This document shows, piece after piece, positions 24,421-32,916 of a stretch of DNA of 64,000 nucleotides. The notes under the pieces were generated by a model. It saw only the letters and a program-made list of their open reading frames with translations. It had not been told where the DNA came from and ran no database searches. The translations under genes and the position numbers were made by a program. The stretch's first letter is position 1, and each line of letters begins with the position of its first letter. The stretch is taken from the NCBI RefSeq assembly GCF_902497785.1, contig NZ_CABVHK010000012.1, positions 62,001 through 126,000 on the forward strand, in the 5' to 3' direction. The DNA is from Pseudomonas fluorescens. GTDB taxonomy: Bacteria > Pseudomonadota > Gammaproteobacteria > Pseudomonadales > Pseudomonadaceae.

Positions 24421-25321
24421 AAAATTCAGCTCCCACGCAGAGCATCAGCAGCCATAACCATACCCCGCGCTGGACCAATTGCCAGCCACGATCGATGGAA
24501 TCGGCGTCCGCCGGCAGTCCTTCGCCGAGCGGCGGACGCTGATGCAATTCACCGTCATAAATCGCCGCCCCGCCCAACTCGACTCCCAGCGCACCGGCAC
24601 CGGCGGCCATCACCGGACCGGCATTCGGGCTGTCCCAGGTCGGGCCCTGGGTGCGCCAGCATGTCAGCGCGAGTCGGGTTTTGCCGAGTAGCGCGTAGGT
24701 CAACGCCACCAGCCGCGCGGGAATGTAGTTGAGGATGTCGTCGATCTTCGCCGCCGCCCAGCCGAAACGCTCGAAGCGTTCGTTGCGATAACCCCACATC
24801 GCATCCAGCGTATTGCTCAACCGGTAGAGCACCACGCCCGGCGCGCCGGCCACGGCAAACCAGAGCAGCGCGGCGAACACTGCGTCGCTGCCGTTTTCCA
24901 AAACGGATTCAGTGGCGGCCCGGGCCACTTCGGTTTTATCCAGCTCACTGGTTTGACGGCTGACCAGATAGCCAACGCGTTTGCGCGCTTCGTCCAGATC
25001 ATCACTGCGCAGCGCCTTGGCCACCGGCTCGACGTGCTCGCCGAGACTGCGCAGGCCGAGGGCGCAATACAACGCGAGTATCTCGACGATCCAGCCGACA
25101 TAAGGCGCCCAGGAAAACGCCGTGGCGAGCAAAGTCAGCGGCACGACGGCGATCACCCAGGCCGTGACGCCGTGACTGCGCCAGCCGCGCCCACCGCCGT
25201 TGAACCGTTGCTCGATGCGGTCGGCAAAACGGCCGAACGCCACCAGCGGATGCCAGCGTTTGGGTTCACCCAGCAGCGCATCCAGCGCAACCGCGGCGAC
25301 ACTCAACAACGCCACACTCAT
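24413..25321 (-). CDS. cbiB: CbiB, adenosylcobinamide-phosphate synthase
   Basis: Integral membrane protein of 302 aa that attaches aminopropanol phosphate to adenosylcobyric acid. The start SVALLSVAAVALDALLGEPKRWHP and the segment VLENGSDAVFAALLWFAVAGAPG are family hallmarks. ATG 25321 overlaps the bluB stop by four bases and is preferred to the start five codons upstream. It corresponds to cobD in P. denitrificans naming. Confidence 0.95.
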   Translation of the reverse strand: MSVALLSVAAVALDALLGEPKRWHPLVAFGRFADRIEQRFNGGGRGWRSHGVTAWVIAVVPLTLLATAFSWAPYVGWIVEILALYCALGLRSLGEHVEPVAKALRSDDLDEARKRVGYLVSRQTSELDKTEVARAATESVLENGSDAVFAALLWFAVAGAPGVVLYRLSNTLDAMWGYRNERFERFGWAAAKIDDILNYIPARLVALTYALLGKTRLALTCWRTQGPTWDSPNAGPVMAAGAGALGVELGGAAIYDGELHQRPPLGEGLPADADSIDRGWQLVQRGVWLWLLMLCVGAEFYA

Positions 25322-25968
25322 TGACCCTCTCCCCAATAATTTTCGTACAACAAGTCACTTAGTGGACGCGCTTGCGCCCAGCCTTCGAGAACCAGCATCG
25401 GCGCCGGATAGAATTCCTTGACCGGCCCCAGGCAAAGAATCGCCAACGGCTTGGCCCCGGCGGGCAAACCCAGCAGGTCGGCCAGGGCTTGCGGCTCGAA
25501 TAAAGACACCCAGCCCATGCCCAATCCTTCGGCACGGGACGCCAGCCACAGGTTCTGGATGGCGCAGGACAGCGAGGCCATGTCCATTTCCGGCAAGGTG
25601 CGACGACCGAAAATATGCCGCTCCCGATCGTCCATCAGCGCGGCCACCAGGACTTCGGCGCAGTCATTGATGCCTTCGACTTTCAGCTTCATGAACTCGT
25701 CGGTGCGCTCGCCGAGGGCTTCGGCGGTGCGCATGCGTTCTTCTTCCACCAGTGACTGGATCTGGCTGCGCAGTGCGCGGTCGCTGATGCGGATGAAGCG
25801 CCAGGGCTGCATCAGGCCGACGCTCGGCGCCTGGTGGGCAGCTTCGAGCAGGCGTCGCAGCAACTCAGGTTCGACGGTGCCGCCGCTGAAATGGCGCATG
25901 TCGCGGCGTTCGGCGATGGCTCGGTAGACCGCTGCGCGCTCGGTCTCACTGAATGCGTTGTCGGTCAT
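25318..25968 (-). CDS. bluB: BluB, 5,6-dimethylbenzimidazole synthase
   Basis: Flavin-destroying oxygenase of 216 aa, nitroreductase-like, that converts reduced FMN and oxygen to dimethylbenzimidazole, the lower ligand of B12. Visible are YRAIAERRDMRHF, HQAPSVGLMQPWRFI and WVSLFEPQ, the BluB-specific replacements of the nitroreductase motifs. Its presence fits an aerobic route. ATG 25968 lies immediately beside a REPIN and overlaps the cobB stop (ATGA). Confidence 0.95.
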   Translation of the reverse strand: MTDNAFSETERAAVYRAIAERRDMRHFSGGTVEPELLRRLLEAAHQAPSVGLMQPWRFIRISDRALRSQIQSLVEEERMRTAEALGERTDEFMKLKVEGINDCAEVLVAALMDDRERHIFGRRTLPEMDMASLSCAIQNLWLASRAEGLGMGWVSLFEPQALADLLGLPAGAKPLAILCLGPVKEFYPAPMLVLEGWAQARPLSDLLYENYWGEGQ

Positions 25969-27356
25969 GGCCTCATCGCTGGCAAGCCAGCTCCCACAGG
26001 GGTTTCTGGTTCACATAGATCAACTGTGGGAGCTGGCTTGCCAGCGATGGCGGCCTCCAGGTCAGGCGCAAACAATGCGGCTACAGCGCTTGGATTGGAC
26101 GGAAAATAAAAGTGCACATAAGAAGCCGTCATCCGCCCCTCACGATAAACCGCCTCCGCCCCGCGCCCGCCGTTCGGGCTGATGCCACGGGCAATCGGCT
26201 CAATTTCGGTACTGGTCAAGGAATGGTGGTAGGTATGCCCACGCAACAACCCTTCCGGCAACTCGACCGATTGCAACGCCAGCGCCGCCAGTCGCTTCTG
26301 CATCACCGCATCACCTGCCAGCAACCCCACCAATTCGGCACGGGTGCCTTCGACATCGGTCAGCGAATCGAGCAAATACAACATGCCGCCACATTCAGCC
26401 AGCAACGGCTTGCCTGCCGCGTGATGCGCGCGGATCGCGTCAAGCATCGCGGTGTTCTGCGACAGCGCGACATGGTGCAACTCGGGATAGCCACCCGGCA
26501 GATACAGGCTGTGCGCCTGCGGCAACTCAGTGTCACGAATCGGCGAGAAGAACGACAGTTCGGCGCCCATGGCCCGCAGCACATCCAGACTCGCGCCATA
26601 AGTGAACGCAAAGGCTTCGTCGCGGGCCACGGCAATGCGCACGCCGGCCAACAACGGTTCGGCGGCGACCCCTTCAGGCGCGGCGAAGTCCACGGGCGGC
26701 GGCAGCGCAACGTCGCAACTGCCGGCCAGTGATGCAGCCGCTGCATCGAGTCGCAGATCGAGGTCATTCAGCTCGCTGGCCTGAACCAGACCCAAATGCC
26801 GGCTCGGCAATTCGATCCCGGTTTCCCGCGACAGCGCGCCGTACCAACGCAAGCCTTCGGTCAGGCTGCCTTCGAGCAATTGCGCGTGACGCACAGTGCC
26901 CACGCGGTTGGCCAACACACCGGCAAACGGCAAGTCCGGCTGATACTTCGCCAACCCCAACGCCAGCGCGCCGAAGGTCTGCGCCATCGCCGTGCCGTCG
27001 ATCACCGCAAGCACCGGCACACCGAAGTGCCGGGCCAGATCGGCGCTTGATGGCGTGCCGTCGAACAGGCCCATCACGCCTTCGATCAGGATCAGGTCCG
27101 CTTCAGCGGCGGCTTCCCACAACAGGCGACGACTTTCCTGCTCGCCGACCATCCACATGTCCAGTTGATACACCGGCGCACCGCTGGCGCGCTCGAGAAT
27201 CATCGGGTCGAGGAAGTCCGGGCCGCATTTGAACACGCGCACCTTGCGCCCCTGATTGCGATGCAACCGGGCCAGCGCGGCAGTGACGGTGGTTTTGCCC
27301 TGACCGGAGGCCGGCGCGGCAATCAAGACCGCCGGGCAATGACGAATGCTTTTCAT
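25965..27356 (-). CDS. cobB: CobB, cobyrinic acid a,c-diamide synthase, with a REPIN-encoded tail
   Basis: Glutamine-dependent amidase of 463 aa acting at carboxyls a and c. An N-terminal ATPase domain with the P-loop APASGQGKTT precedes a C-terminal glutamine amidotransferase with AECGGMLYL and the histidine in GHTYHHS. The family C-terminus reaches SYVHFYFPSNP; the last 29 residues (AAIAGKPAPT...GAGLPAMRP) are the translation of the REPIN at 25969-26055. The start at 27356 is preferred to an upstream one because similarity begins at the ATPase domain. Confidence 0.94.
   Translation of the reverse strand: MKSIRHCPAVLIAAPASGQGKTTVTAALARLHRNQGRKVRVFKCGPDFLDPMILERASGAPVYQLDMWMVGEQESRRLLWEAAAEADLILIEGVMGLFDGTPSSADLARHFGVPVLAVIDGTAMAQTFGALALGLAKYQPDLPFAGVLANRVGTVRHAQLLEGSLTEGLRWYGALSRETGIELPSRHLGLVQASELNDLDLRLDAAAASLAGSCDVALPPPVDFAAPEGVAAEPLLAGVRIAVARDEAFAFTYGASLDVLRAMGAELSFFSPIRDTELPQAHSLYLPGGYPELHHVALSQNTAMLDAIRAHHAAGKPLLAECGGMLYLLDSLTDVEGTRAELVGLLAGDAVMQKRLAALALQSVELPEGLLRGHTYHHSLTSTEIEPIARGISPNGGRGAEAVYREGRMTASYVHFYFPSNPSAVAALFAPDLEAAIAGKPAPTVDLCEPETPVGAGLPAMRP
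25969..26055. repeat. REPIN translated as the 3' end of cobB
   Basis: Arms GGCCTCATCGCTGGCAAGCC (from 25969) and its near-complement ending GGCGGCC at 26055. All 87 bases are in frame with cobB, and the repeat abuts the bluB ATG. Confidence 0.93.
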
Positions 27357-27366
27357 AAAATAATAT

Positions 27367-27978
27367 TCACAGCTCGACGCCTTTTTGCGCTTTGATCCCG
27401 GCCTGGAAGGCGTGCTTGATGACACCCATTTCGGTGACCGTGTCAGCCAGTTCGATCATCTCCGGCTTGGCGCCGCGACCGGTAACGACCACATGCTGCA
27501 TTGGCGGACGCGCCTGCAAGTCGCTGAGCACCTGATCGAGGTCGAGGTAACCGTGCTTGAGGGCGATATTCAGTTCATCAAGCACCACCAGGCCAATCGA
27601 CGGATCGCGCAGCAGTTCGCGGGACACTTGCCACGCCGCTTCGGCGGCGGCGATGTCACGCTGGCGGTCCTGGGTTTCCCAGGTAAAACCTTCGCCCATC
27701 ACATGAAAACGCACCTGCTCCGGGAAGCGCCGAAAGAACAATTCTTCGCCGGTGCTGTTGCGGCCCTTGATGAACTGCACCACGCCGCACTGCATGCCGT
27801 GGCCCATGGACCGGGCAAGCATGCCGAACGCCGAGCTGCTTTTGCCTTTGCCATTGCCGGTCAGCACCAGCAGCAGGCCGCATTCATTCGGCGAGTTGGC
27901 GATGCGTTCGTCGATCACGGCTTTTTTGCGCAGCATGCGCGCCAGGTGGCGTTCGTCACGATCGGGGGTATCAGTCAT
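27367..27978 (-). CDS. cobO: CobO, cob(I)yrinic acid a,c-diamide adenosyltransferase
   Basis: ATP:corrinoid adenosyltransferase of 203 aa, CobA/BtuR type. The P-loop LTGNGKGKSSSAFG is at about 39-52, followed by VVQFIKGR and VVLDELNIAL, the family's metal and corrinoid elements. It is the first gene of the cob operon, behind the cobalamin riboswitch. ATG 27978 has GGAG nine bases upstream; the longer open frame runs into the riboswitch and is not coding. Confidence 0.95.
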   Translation of the reverse strand: MTDTPDRDERHLARMLRKKAVIDERIANSPNECGLLLVLTGNGKGKSSSAFGMLARSMGHGMQCGVVQFIKGRNSTGEELFFRRFPEQVRFHVMGEGFTWETQDRQRDIAAAEAAWQVSRELLRDPSIGLVVLDELNIALKHGYLDLDQVLSDLQARPPMQHVVVTGRGAKPEMIELADTVTEMGVIKHAFQAGIKAQKGVEL

Positions 27979-28030
27979 GGGGGAGCTCTCCGTTGAGGCT
28001 GGATAACGGCGGGCAGGCACAAGAATAGAT

Positions 28031-28063
28031 GGCAAAAAGCCTGGCATCGCCCACCGTGATGCC
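28031..28063 (-). terminator. Probable expression-platform terminator of the cobalamin riboswitch
   Basis: On the minus strand GGCATC...GATGCC closes a hairpin, followed by AGGCTTTTTGCC. Its left arm is also part of the aptamer-side stem GTGATGCCGCT/AGCGGCATCAC, allowing alternative pairing. Confidence 0.55.
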
Positions 28064-28285
28064 GCTGGATGGATCAGGCCGGTCTCCGGGCTCATGAGCG
28101 GCATCACGCCTGACTGCGCGCCTTCCCATGTCGGTCGACACAGTGGCTCAAGGCGCAGTCTTCACTCATTTACCGTTGCGGGGGCAGCGCCGGGATCGTG
28201 GTTGTCCATAGGTTGAACGAACGCACTCACCAGCTTCCCTGTTTCACTCTGTCGACCCAAGCCACAGAGCACCTGAAACAAGCCG
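28043..28285 (-). promoter_or_regulatory. Cobalamin riboswitch
   Basis: Read on the minus strand: TTTCAGGTGCTC at the 5' end, AACAGGGAAGCTGGTG, the B12-box-like GCTGCCCCCGCAACGGTAA, and the 3' element AGCCCGGAGACCGGCCTG. These are the conserved blocks of the adenosylcobalamin aptamer in order. It precedes cobO by about 65 bases and would repress the cob operon when B12 is plentiful. Confidence 0.95.
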
Positions 28286-28445
28286 CGAAGGTTAGAGGGT
28301 TGGGGGTGGAGCGTCAATTAAAGCCGGGCGCCTGCCCGGCGAATGATTGCCGTCGATCAATTAGATCACGCCAATCTTGTGCCACACTTCGAGCAGTGAT
28401 ATCAAAGAGCCACAATCCCACATCACAATAACAAGGGTAAGCCAC

Positions 28446-29030
28446 ATGCAAGGCATGATCATCAGCAATCCGAAGCTGGAATTCCTGCGCCCGGTGCTCG
28501 AACGCTGGTTTGACTGTATTGACCGCTACAACGCCGTGCGCGGCGACAATGAAACACCTTACTGGTACGACGAAAAAGCCAACCTTGGCTTGCTCGCAGC
28601 TGCCGCGTGGGCGGCGGAAATGGTCACCCTGCAATCCACGCCGACCCGCAAACAGAACGAAGAAGGCGAGCGCAATGCCCGCGCCGACCTGTTTATCGCC
28701 AGCAGCGAAGAACGCGCCTTCCTTCAGGCCACTCAGCGCTGGCCCAGGGTCAACAGCTTGAACCTGACTCAGGCGCTGGTCGATATCACCAGTGACGCGA
28801 AGCGAATCAGCTACGCCAGCGACCTGAAGCTCGGCTGCCTGTTCATCGCGCCGCAAAAGGCCCAGCACGGTGCGACCCCAGAAGAACTCCAGGACATGGT
28901 CGACGATTTACAAAAGGAGCATTCCTGCGCCGTCGCCTGGTATTTCCCCTACGCCTATCGCAAGTTGCGCAACGAAGCCGGCCACTACCACCCCGGCATC
29001 GCCGTGCTGTTCAAGGAAGCCCGCGGCTGA
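28446..29030 (+). CDS. Unrecognised cytoplasmic protein, 194 aa
   Basis: I do not recognise this family. There is no signal peptide or membrane segment. The first third is rich in aromatic and charged residues (RWFDCIDRYNAVRG, ETPYWYDEKANLG), the middle holds an Ala-rich helix and a charged stretch, and the end has AWYFPYAYRKLRNEAGHYHPGI. Codon use is like its neighbours. It is transcribed away from the cob operon, with AAGGGTAA before the start. A link to cobalamin is not supported by anything in the protein. Confidence 0.75.
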   Translation: MQGMIISNPKLEFLRPVLERWFDCIDRYNAVRGDNETPYWYDEKANLGLLAAAAWAAEMVTLQSTPTRKQNEEGERNARADLFIASSEERAFLQATQRWPRVNSLNLTQALVDITSDAKRISYASDLKLGCLFIAPQKAQHGATPEELQDMVDDLQKEHSCAVAWYFPYAYRKLRNEAGHYHPGIAVLFKEARG

Positions 29031-29098
29031 CCGGTTGAACCATCGCAGGTTTGAGCTTCTCTATTGATCAGGTCACTGCATTTATAGGGAAGATCAGC

Positions 29099-30412
29099 AT
29101 GCACAAGCCCCAGCTTATTCTCGTCATCGCCCTCGCCGGAGGGCTCGCTGCCTGCGGCGAAACCTCCAGCCTGCAAGTCTCCGACGGCACCGGCCCGTCA
29201 CCCAAACTGCCAGAACCGAACAAGACCCTGATCCCGACGGTGAACATCGCCCCGGCGATCGGCTGGCCGGACGGCGTGAAACCCACGGCAGCGGCGGGCA
29301 CGCAAGTGGCAGCATTTGCCGAGGGCCTCGATCACCCACGCTGGCTCTACGTGCTGCCGAACGGCGATGTGCTGGTCGCGGAAACCAACGCTCCGCCAAA
29401 ACCCGATGACGGCAAAGGCGTGAAAGGCTGGGTGATGAAGAAAGTCATGGGCCGCGCCGGTGCCGGCGTCCCGAGCCCTAACCGCATCACCCTGCTGCGC
29501 GACAAGGACCACGACGGCGTCGCTGAAACCCGCACGGTGTTTCTGGAAAACCTCAATTCGCCGTTTGGCATGACGTTGGTCGGCAATGACCTGTACGTCG
29601 CCGACACGGATCGGTTGCTGCGTTTTCAATACGAGGATGGCGCCACGTCCATCAAGTCGCCGTCGATCAAAGTGGTTGATCTACCGGGCGGCACGCTGAA
29701 TCACCACTGGACCAAAAACGTTATCGCCAGCAAAGACGGGAGCAAGCTGTACGTTACGGTGGGTTCCAACAGCAACGTGGCCGAGAACGGCATGGATAAG
29801 GAAGAGGGACGCGCGGCGATCTGGGAAGTGGATCGTGCCACCGGTAACCACCGGATTTTCGCCTCGGGCCTGCGTAACCCTAACGGCATGGCCTGGGAGC
29901 CGCAGAGTGGTGCGTTGTGGACAGCCGTGAATGAGCGGGACGAAATCGGCAGCGACCTGGTGCCGGACTACATCACCTCGGTCAAGGATGGCGCGTTCTA
30001 TGGCTGGCCATTCAGCTATTACGGTCAGCATGTCGACATTCGCGTCGAACCCCAAAACCCGGATCTGGTCGCCAAGGCAATCGCGCCGGACTACGCCGTC
30101 GGGCCACATACCGCGTCGCTGGGCTTGACGTTTGCGCAGGGCAACACACTGCCGGCGCAATTCAAGGAAGGTGTGTTCATCGGCCAGCACGGCTCGTGGA
30201 ACCGCAAACCGCACAGTGGCTACAAGGTGATCTTCGTGCCGTTCAGCGCTGGCAAACCGTCCGGTAATCCGGTGGATGTGCTCACCGGATTCCTCAATAA
30301 AGACGAAGATGCCATGGGCCGCCCGGTAGGCGTCGTGATCGATCAGCAGGGTGATTTGCTGGTGGCGGATGATGTGGGGAATAAGGTGTGGCGGGTGTCC
30401 GCCGTTAAATAA
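29099..30412 (+). CDS. Sorbosone-dehydrogenase-type beta-propeller lipoprotein
   Basis: Protein of 437 aa with a lipoprotein signal peptide (lipobox LAAC, C19), so anchored in the outer membrane or periplasmic face. The rest is a beta-propeller of the glucose/sorbosone dehydrogenase family, with LNHHWTKNVIAS, SGLRNPNGMAWEP, AFYGWPFSYYG and IGQHGSWNR. Some relatives bind PQQ and oxidise sugars; whether this one does is not shown by sequence. AGGGA lies before ATG 29099. The gene stands alone. Confidence 0.88.
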   Translation: MHKPQLILVIALAGGLAACGETSSLQVSDGTGPSPKLPEPNKTLIPTVNIAPAIGWPDGVKPTAAAGTQVAAFAEGLDHPRWLYVLPNGDVLVAETNAPPKPDDGKGVKGWVMKKVMGRAGAGVPSPNRITLLRDKDHDGVAETRTVFLENLNSPFGMTLVGNDLYVADTDRLLRFQYEDGATSIKSPSIKVVDLPGGTLNHHWTKNVIASKDGSKLYVTVGSNSNVAENGMDKEEGRAAIWEVDRATGNHRIFASGLRNPNGMAWEPQSGALWTAVNERDEIGSDLVPDYITSVKDGAFYGWPFSYYGQHVDIRVEPQNPDLVAKAIAPDYAVGPHTASLGLTFAQGNTLPAQFKEGVFIGQHGSWNRKPHSGYKVIFVPFSAGKPSGNPVDVLTGFLNKDEDAMGRPVGVVIDQQGDLLVADDVGNKVWRVSAVK

Positions 30413-30427
30413 CTGCCAGGCCTAAAA

Positions 30428-30575
30428 CCTGTGGGAGCGAGCCTGTGTGGTGAGGGGATTTATCCCCGCAGGGCGGCGAAGCGGCCCCGGCATTTCAAAG
30501 TGATACTGCGCTTACGACTGCTCCGCAGCCGAACGGGGATAAATCCCCTCACCACACAGGCTCGCTCCCACAGGG
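30428..30575. repeat. Composite palindrome: a GGGGATTTATCCCC repeat nested between REP-like arms
   Basis: Outer arms CCTGTGGGAGCGAGCCTG (30428-30445) and its exact complement (30558-30575) enclose the second copy of the GGGGATTTATCCCC repeat (30446-30557). The inner part matches the copy at 1515-1645 in arms and in the GAAGCGGCCCC and GACTGCTCCGCAGCC elements. Confidence 0.9.
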
Positions 30576-30606
30576 GTTATCGCCATCGCCCAACGGCCGC
30601 TCGAAA

Positions 30607-31143
30607 CTAAGGATTGCGCGCCAGATGCTCTGGCTGCAGGACACGTTTGGCACTCAGGTAGGCTTTCTGCCAATACGCCTTGGACAAGCTGTCGAGCTTC
30701 ACCGTGCCACCCGTGGCCGGCGCATGAACGAAGCGGCCTTCGCCGACGTAGATCCCGGCGTGGCTGACTTGGGAGCCGCCGTTGGTGGCGAAGAAAATCA
30801 GGTCACCGGTTTGCAGACCTTCCTTGCCGACATTCGCCGCCTGCATGCCGATCATTTCCCGCGTGGTACGTGGCAGCGAAATACCGGCGACATCATGGTA
30901 GACATAGCCGATCAAACCACTGCAATCAAATCCCGAATCCGGCGTGTTGCCGCCCCAGCGATAAGGCGTGCCGACCAGGCCCAAGGCGCGAAAGAGCACG
31001 TCTTCTGCCTGAGGCGAAAAAGGTTGGGCGGAACTGAACACGATTGGCGCGCGAACCACCGGCGCCGGTGGCGGTGTGCGGCTGGCGCAGGCGCTGAGCA
31101 GCGCTGCGAAGAACATGATTGCGAGGCGGGCCGACATCGTCAT
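30607..31143 (-). CDS. NlpC/P60 lipoprotein, cell-wall peptidase (1)
   Basis: Protein of 178 aa: lipoprotein signal with LLSAC (C19), a Pro-rich linker, and an NlpC/P60 domain with the catalytic cysteine in FDCSGLIGYV, the histidine in SHAGIYVG and a third polar residue in HAPATGG. Such enzymes cleave peptide stems of peptidoglycan, like Spr/MepS. It is followed on the same strand by no gene; the next gene upstream is a close paralogue, separated by hairpins. Confidence 0.92.
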   Translation of the reverse strand: MTMSARLAIMFFAALLSACASRTPPPAPVVRAPIVFSSAQPFSPQAEDVLFRALGLVGTPYRWGGNTPDSGFDCSGLIGYVYHDVAGISLPRTTREMIGMQAANVGKEGLQTGDLIFFATNGGSQVSHAGIYVGEGRFVHAPATGGTVKLDSLSKAYWQKAYLSAKRVLQPEHLARNP

Positions 31144-31170
31144 TAGCAGAACATCCTGATCTGGCTGCGG

Positions 31171-31227
31171 CTTTTCCTGCCGACACGGCAGAAAAGAAAA
31201 CCGCCTGCGCAGGACGCAGGCGGTTTG
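31171..31227 (-). terminator. Two adjacent hairpins between the NlpC/P60 genes
   Basis: On the minus strand AAACCGCCTGCG/CGCAGGCGGTTT (about 31199-31226) is followed by a TTTTCTTTT run, then a smaller CTTTTC-TGCCG hairpin. It should end transcription of the upstream NlpC/P60 gene. Confidence 0.8.
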
Positions 31228-31357
31228 CCATCAATAATAGATCAGGATTCTAGCGGCTATCGGCCAAACTTCAAGTAAGACTTTAAGTTCGCCTTACAAG
31301 TTGTCCGTCTACTCTGTTGCAGAGTGGTCGCCATCAGCGTGGCGACCGGCTGAAGCG

Positions 31358-31999
31358 TTACTTGCGTGCCGTGACCACAGTCGGGGCCATCGCAAGTGCG
31401 CGCTTGGCTTCGATGAAAGTCTTGCTCCAGTAGCTGTCGCCCAGGTTATCGACCCGAACGCCACCGCTTTTGCGGCTGCTGGAGTGGATGAACTGGTTGT
31501 CACCGAGGTAGATCCCGGCATGACTGACACGACCGCGACGGCCGTTGGTGGCGAAGAACAGCAGGTCGCCCGGCTTGAGCGCACTGCGAGCTACCAGTGG
31601 CGCGTCGACGTTGATCATTTCGCGAGTGGAGCGCGGCAGGTTCATGCCGGCCTCTTCACGGAACAGGTAACCGATGAAACCGCTGCAATCGAAGCCGGCC
31701 TCGGAAGTGCCGCCGAAACGGTAACGGGTACCGATCAGGGACATGCCGCGTTCGAGGATGCTGTCGGCCAACACTGGGAGCTGGTAGGACTTGCCGTCGG
31801 CGAAAGCTGCCAGCTCTTTATCGGTAGCAGTGCCTTGTGCGTCGAGATCTTCTTCGAACAAAACGGAAGAGGATTGCGCAGTAACGGAATTTTTAACCTG
31901 CTGTTGCGGCGCTTGCTCGGACACTGGGGAGTGGGCAGCGCAACCGAACAACAGGGTGACGAGTGCGAGGGGCACGAGGGGTGCAAAGCGATTTAGCAT
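31358..31999 (-). CDS. NlpC/P60 lipoprotein, cell-wall peptidase (2)
   Basis: Protein of 213 aa with signal peptide and lipobox (LLFGC, about C18), a linker of about 70 residues, and an NlpC/P60 domain: FDCSGFIGYLFREEAG, SHAGIYLGDNQFIH. The catalytic Cys-His pair is intact. The domain resembles that of the neighbour at 30607-31143, so the two arose by duplication. ATG 31999 is chosen because the signal peptide starts there; the longer frame up to 32107 has none. Confidence 0.92.
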   Translation of the reverse strand: MLNRFAPLVPLALVTLLFGCAAHSPVSEQAPQQQVKNSVTAQSSSVLFEEDLDAQGTATDKELAAFADGKSYQLPVLADSILERGMSLIGTRYRFGGTSEAGFDCSGFIGYLFREEAGMNLPRSTREMINVDAPLVARSALKPGDLLFFATNGRRGRVSHAGIYLGDNQFIHSSSRKSGGVRVDNLGDSYWSKTFIEAKRALAMAPTVVTARK

Positions 32000-32211
32000 G
32001 GGCACGACCGTGGCTGATAGTTCTAAGAAGCCGCGACTATGCCCGCTATCATCCTCATTTGCAAATTCAATCGAACTTAATGTGACTTCCCGGTTCCGCG
32101 CTGACATCTAAGCGCTTAAGCCCGTTCTAGACGTTTACGCAGCCTGCACCTTGTAGGAAAGCGGATTTAATGGCGCCTGAAATCTGCCGAGTCCCGCGAA
32201 AAACAAGGGTT

Positions 32212-32916
32212 TCACCAGCCCAGCGTTTCCTTCAGGAACGGGATGGTCAGCTTGCGCTGAGCCTGGAGGGAGGCCTGGTCGAGCTGTTCAAGCAATTCGA
32301 ACAGCGCGCTCATGCTGCGCGTTCCCCGGGTCAGAATAAAATGCCCGACCTCGTCGGTCAGGTGCAGTCCGCGACGGGACGCACGAAGTTGCAGCGCACG
32401 CAGCTTGTCCTCGTCGGACAGCGGTCGCATCTGGAAGATCAGCGCCAGGGTCAGGCGCGATTTCAAGTCAGCCAGCTTCACCGGCAACTCGCGCGGCGAC
32501 GTCGATGCAGCAATCAGCAGGCGCCGACCGCTGTCTCGCAGGCGGTTGAACAAATGAAACAACGCCTCTTCCCAATCCGCACGCCCGGCGACCGCTTGCA
32601 GATCGTCGAGGCAGACCAGTTCGTATTGTTCAAGGTTGTCGAGGATTTCGGTGCCGCGATCCAGTAGCTCGGCCAACGGCAGATACACCGCCGGCTCCCC
32701 CATCTGTTCGAAGCGCAGGCAGGCCGCCTGCAGCAGATGCGTGCGCCCTACCCCGTCCTTGCCCCACAGATAAATCAGGCTTTCGGTCCAGCCGGCGTCG
32801 GCTTCGCAAAGCCGCTCGACATAGCCGAGTGCAGCGGCATTGGCGCCTGGGTAGTAATTGATAAAGGTAGCGTCGTCACGCAGACGCACACCTAGGGGCA
32901 GCTGAATCGGTTTCAT
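32212..32916 (-). CDS. hda: Hda, DnaA regulatory inactivator
   Basis: AAA+ protein of 234 aa related to the DnaA ATPase domain. It begins KPIQLPLGVRLRDDATF, which contains the clamp-binding QLPLG motif at the N-terminus used to contact the beta clamp. The Walker A reads GKDGVGRTH and the sensor region holds RGTRSMSALFELLEQLD. With the loaded clamp it stimulates ATP hydrolysis by DnaA and blocks re-initiation. The gene order hda-perM-DUF2066, divergent from purMN, is conserved in Pseudomonas. Confidence 0.95.
   Translation of the reverse strand: MKPIQLPLGVRLRDDATFINYYPGANAAALGYVERLCEADAGWTESLIYLWGKDGVGRTHLLQAACLRFEQMGEPAVYLPLAELLDRGTEILDNLEQYELVCLDDLQAVAGRADWEEALFHLFNRLRDSGRRLLIAASTSPRELPVKLADLKSRLTLALIFQMRPLSDEDKLRALQLRASRRGLHLTDEVGHFILTRGTRSMSALFELLEQLDQASLQAQRKLTIPFLKETLGW

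Larger units (their letters stand above)
27979..28445. other. Leader of the cob operon and divergent gap
   Basis: 467 bases without a gene. The riboswitch and its hairpin fill 28031-28285; the remaining 160 bases up to 28445 must hold the cob promoter and the promoter of the divergent 194-aa gene. Confidence 0.6.
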
